DNA of 5,938 nt from an uncultured Oscillospiraceae bacterium (GTDB lineage: Bacteria; Bacillota; Clostridia; Oscillospirales; Oscillospiraceae): the NCBI GenBank assembly GCA_905233785.1, contig CAJOCV010000107.1:1-5938 (forward strand), in the 5' to 3' direction. The first letter of the stretch is position 1. Every line of letters begins with the position of its first letter. A model generated the notes under the pieces. That model was not told the origin of the DNA, ran no database searches, and was given only the letters and a program-made list of their open reading frames with translations. Below are positions 5,094 through 5,938 of this stretch, piece by piece. The translations under genes were made by a program, and so were the position numbers.

Positions 5094-5750
5094 TCAGACG
5101 AGAAGCGTCGGCACCAGCTCCGCAAGTCTCGCGGCAAGCTGGGCGTGACCGCGACGGGTCAGATGCATACAGTCAACGCGGTTGAATTCCGCCACACCCT
5201 CCGCGTCCAGGAAGGCGCAGCCCAGGCGCTGGGCAAGCTGCGCGTAATACGGCGCGAGCGCACGGGACTTCTCCGGGCAGCCCCGCCCCATGGCCTCCCC
5301 CTCGGGGCGCAGATAGAGTCCCTCGCCGATGTGCGGCGGCGCAATGACCAGAATGCGCGGCTTCCCGCCGCGCCAGGCGGGAACCGAGAGCGCCTTGTTC
5401 AAAAGCCGCTCCAGCCCGATGGCAATACAGGCGGCGTTCGCGCCCAGACGCTCCTTTGTGTCATTCGTGCCCAGCATCACGATCAGCAAATCCACCGGCT
5501 CATGGCTCATCAGCGTGGAATAGATCACATCCAGCCCCGCCATGCATTCGTGCAGAGGGTCGGGGAAGACCGTCGTGCGGCCGGAGAGTCCCTCCTCCAG
5601 CACCAGAACCCCCTCGCCCAGCTGCTTTTGCAGCAGACAGGGCCAGCGCTCCTCCTCGTTGAAGCGATTCCCGCCGTCGGCGCAGTCCGCGGGATCGACG
5701 CAGTAGCCGTGAGTATTGGAATCCCCGAAGCAGATGATGTGTTTCTTCAT
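5094..5750 (-). CDS. SGNH/GDSL-family esterase (arylesterase/acyltransferase-like)
   Basis: A 218-residue hydrolase with all SGNH blocks. Block I is FGDSNTHGY (8-16) with nucleophile S11. Block II is EEGLSGRTT (52-60) with oxyanion-hole G54. Block III is MLGTND (92-97) with N96. Block V is DCMH (193-196) with the D193/H196 pair. The RFNEEERWP segment and GLSGRTTVF recall the cytoplasmic arylesterase/acyltransferase subgroup that includes the Mycobacterium smegmatis enzyme MsAcT, rather than secreted rhamnogalacturonan acetylesterases. There is no signal peptide, so it should act in the cytoplasm on short-chain esters, possibly deacetylating imported sugars. The ATG has GGAGGG (5759-5764) eight bases upstream. 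It is the first gene of an operon with the YesL-like gene, under a strong promoter at 5784-5812. The natural substrate cannot be read from sequence. Confidence 0.92.
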   Translation of the reverse strand: MKKHIICFGDSNTHGYCVDPADCADGGNRFNEEERWPCLLQKQLGEGVLVLEEGLSGRTTVFPDPLHECMAGLDVIYSTLMSHEPVDLLIVMLGTNDTKERLGANAACIAIGLERLLNKALSVPAWRGGKPRILVIAPPHIGEGLYLRPEGEAMGRGCPEKSRALAPYYAQLAQRLGCAFLDAEGVAEFNRVDCMHLTRRGHAQLAARLAELVPTLLV

Positions 5751-5783
5751 GGGCGTGTCCCTCCGATTCGTCTTGTTGCTTCG

Positions 5784-5812
5784 ATTATAGCATCCGCTTC
5801 GAGGCTTGTCAG
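5784..5812 (-). promoter_or_regulatory. Strong extended -10 promoter of the GDSL-YesL operon
   Basis: On the minus strand, CTGACA (-35, 5807-5812, five of six bases) is followed by exactly 17 bases and a perfect TATAAT (5784-5789) preceded by TGC (extended -10). An A/T-rich block (5815-5834) directly upstream of the -35 could serve as an UP element. Transcription should start near 5777, leaving a ~27-base leader with the GGAGGG ribosome site. The near-consensus elements suggest high basal expression. Confidence 0.85.
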
Positions 5813-5814
5813 CA

Positions 5815-5834
5815 CTTTTTTCAACGGAAAAAAG
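5815..5834. repeat. Perfect 8-bp A/T-rich inverted repeat upstream of the operon promoter
   Basis: CTTTTTTC (5815-5822) and GAAAAAAG (5827-5834) are perfect inverted arms with a 4-base loop. It lies directly upstream of the -35 box at 5807-5812. It may be an UP-like A-tract or the T-rich tail of the adjoining terminator. A second copy of GAAAAAAG lies at 5848-5855. Confidence 0.5.
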
Positions 5835-5839
5835 AAACA

Positions 5840-5871
5840 GGGGATGTGAAAAAAGTCTTTTTCACATCCCC
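5840..5871 (-). terminator. Perfect 14-bp hairpin, probable intrinsic terminator
   Basis: Arms 5840-5853 (GGGGATGTGAAAAA) and 5858-5871 are perfectly complementary, with a 4-base loop AGTC. On the minus strand the stem is followed by TGTTTCTTTTTT, which fits a terminator for a gene entering from the right, placed just before the GDSL promoter. On the plus strand the tail AAGTTTTCAGTTTT is only moderately T-rich. The arm GGGGATG/CATCCCC recurs in the hairpin at 124-147. Confidence 0.6.
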
Positions 5872-5872
5872 A

Positions 5873-5900
5873 AGTTTTCAGTTTTCAGAATTCAGTTTTC
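5873..5900. repeat. Four tandem 7-base repeats (AGTTTTC type)
   Basis: Units AGTTTTC (5873-5879), AGTTTTC (5880-5886), AGAATTC (5887-5893) and AGTTTTC (5894-5900) are head to tail, and the next seven bases, AGACAGA, are further diverged. They start one base after the terminator hairpin. The remainder to 5938 is A/T-rich with no coding signal seen. They may belong to a dispersed non-coding repeat or be simple slippage. Confidence 0.6.
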
Positions 5901-5938
5901 AGACAGAATTTGGGAACTTTTTCGCGGTGTTTTAAGTT

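Noticed and set aside
5093..5137. 15-residue N-terminal extension of the YesL-like protein
   Set aside because: It would overlap the GDSL gene by 44 bases, and the family normally begins at the MRRFFN-type segment.
5145..5849. 234-residue open frame on the plus strand
   Set aside because: It is antisense to the GDSL esterase and runs through its promoter. It shows no motif or ribosome site.
5915..5938. AACTT (5915-5919) and AAGTT (5934-5938) as ends of an inverted repeat at the right edge
   Set aside because: Only 5 bp are visible and the window ends inside it. Chance is likely.

Overview
The window looks like chromosomal DNA from a fairly GC-rich Gram-positive anaerobe, most plausibly a gut-type Clostridia (Oscillospirales or Christensenellales-like). 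This is inference from the gene families (DUF624/YesL, the short cytidylate-kinase-like family, an APC permease fused to GGDEF, a NahK-type sugar kinase), the strong AGGAG-type ribosome sites and a probable TTG start. I see no mobile-element genes, tRNA, rRNA or CRISPR. No gene-free stretch exceeds 300 bases.

Left part (1-2413, minus strand): the first 33 codons of a cytidylate-kinase-like protein run off the left edge. Upstream of it, across a 70-base gap with a perfect 9-bp hairpin, is the most notable gene: a 747-residue protein made of a 12-helix APC amino-acid permease, two extra helices flanking a ~50-residue loop predicted to lie outside the membrane, and a C-terminal GGDEF domain with intact catalytic motifs but no RxxD inhibitory site. 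It reads as a transporter-coupled diguanylate cyclase, meaning amino-acid binding or uptake could set c-di-GMP output. It has its own extended -10 promoter with an inverted repeat over the predicted start of transcription.

Middle (2604-4489, plus strand): a methylated-DNA-cysteine methyltransferase (Ogt type) diverges from the fusion gene. Its stop codon forms part of the -10 box of an almost consensus promoter (TTGACA-N17-TAGAAT), which would transcribe the next gene, an anomeric N-acetylhexosamine 1-kinase (NahK-like), behind a ~208-nt leader. The leader contains a terminator-like hairpin and inverted repeats.

Right part (4499-5750, minus strand): a two-gene operon of an SGNH/GDSL esterase and a DUF624/YesL membrane protein, with one base between stop and start. 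It converges on the kinase gene with only 9 bases between stop codons. It is driven by a near-perfect extended -10 promoter. Upstream (5815-5938) is a non-coding patch with two hairpins and tandem 7-base repeats; one hairpin shares its arm sequence with the hairpin at the left end of the window.

The genes are mostly separate transcription units with unrelated roles (nucleotide metabolism, signalling and transport, DNA repair, amino-sugar salvage, ester hydrolysis). The only clear operon is the GDSL-YesL pair.
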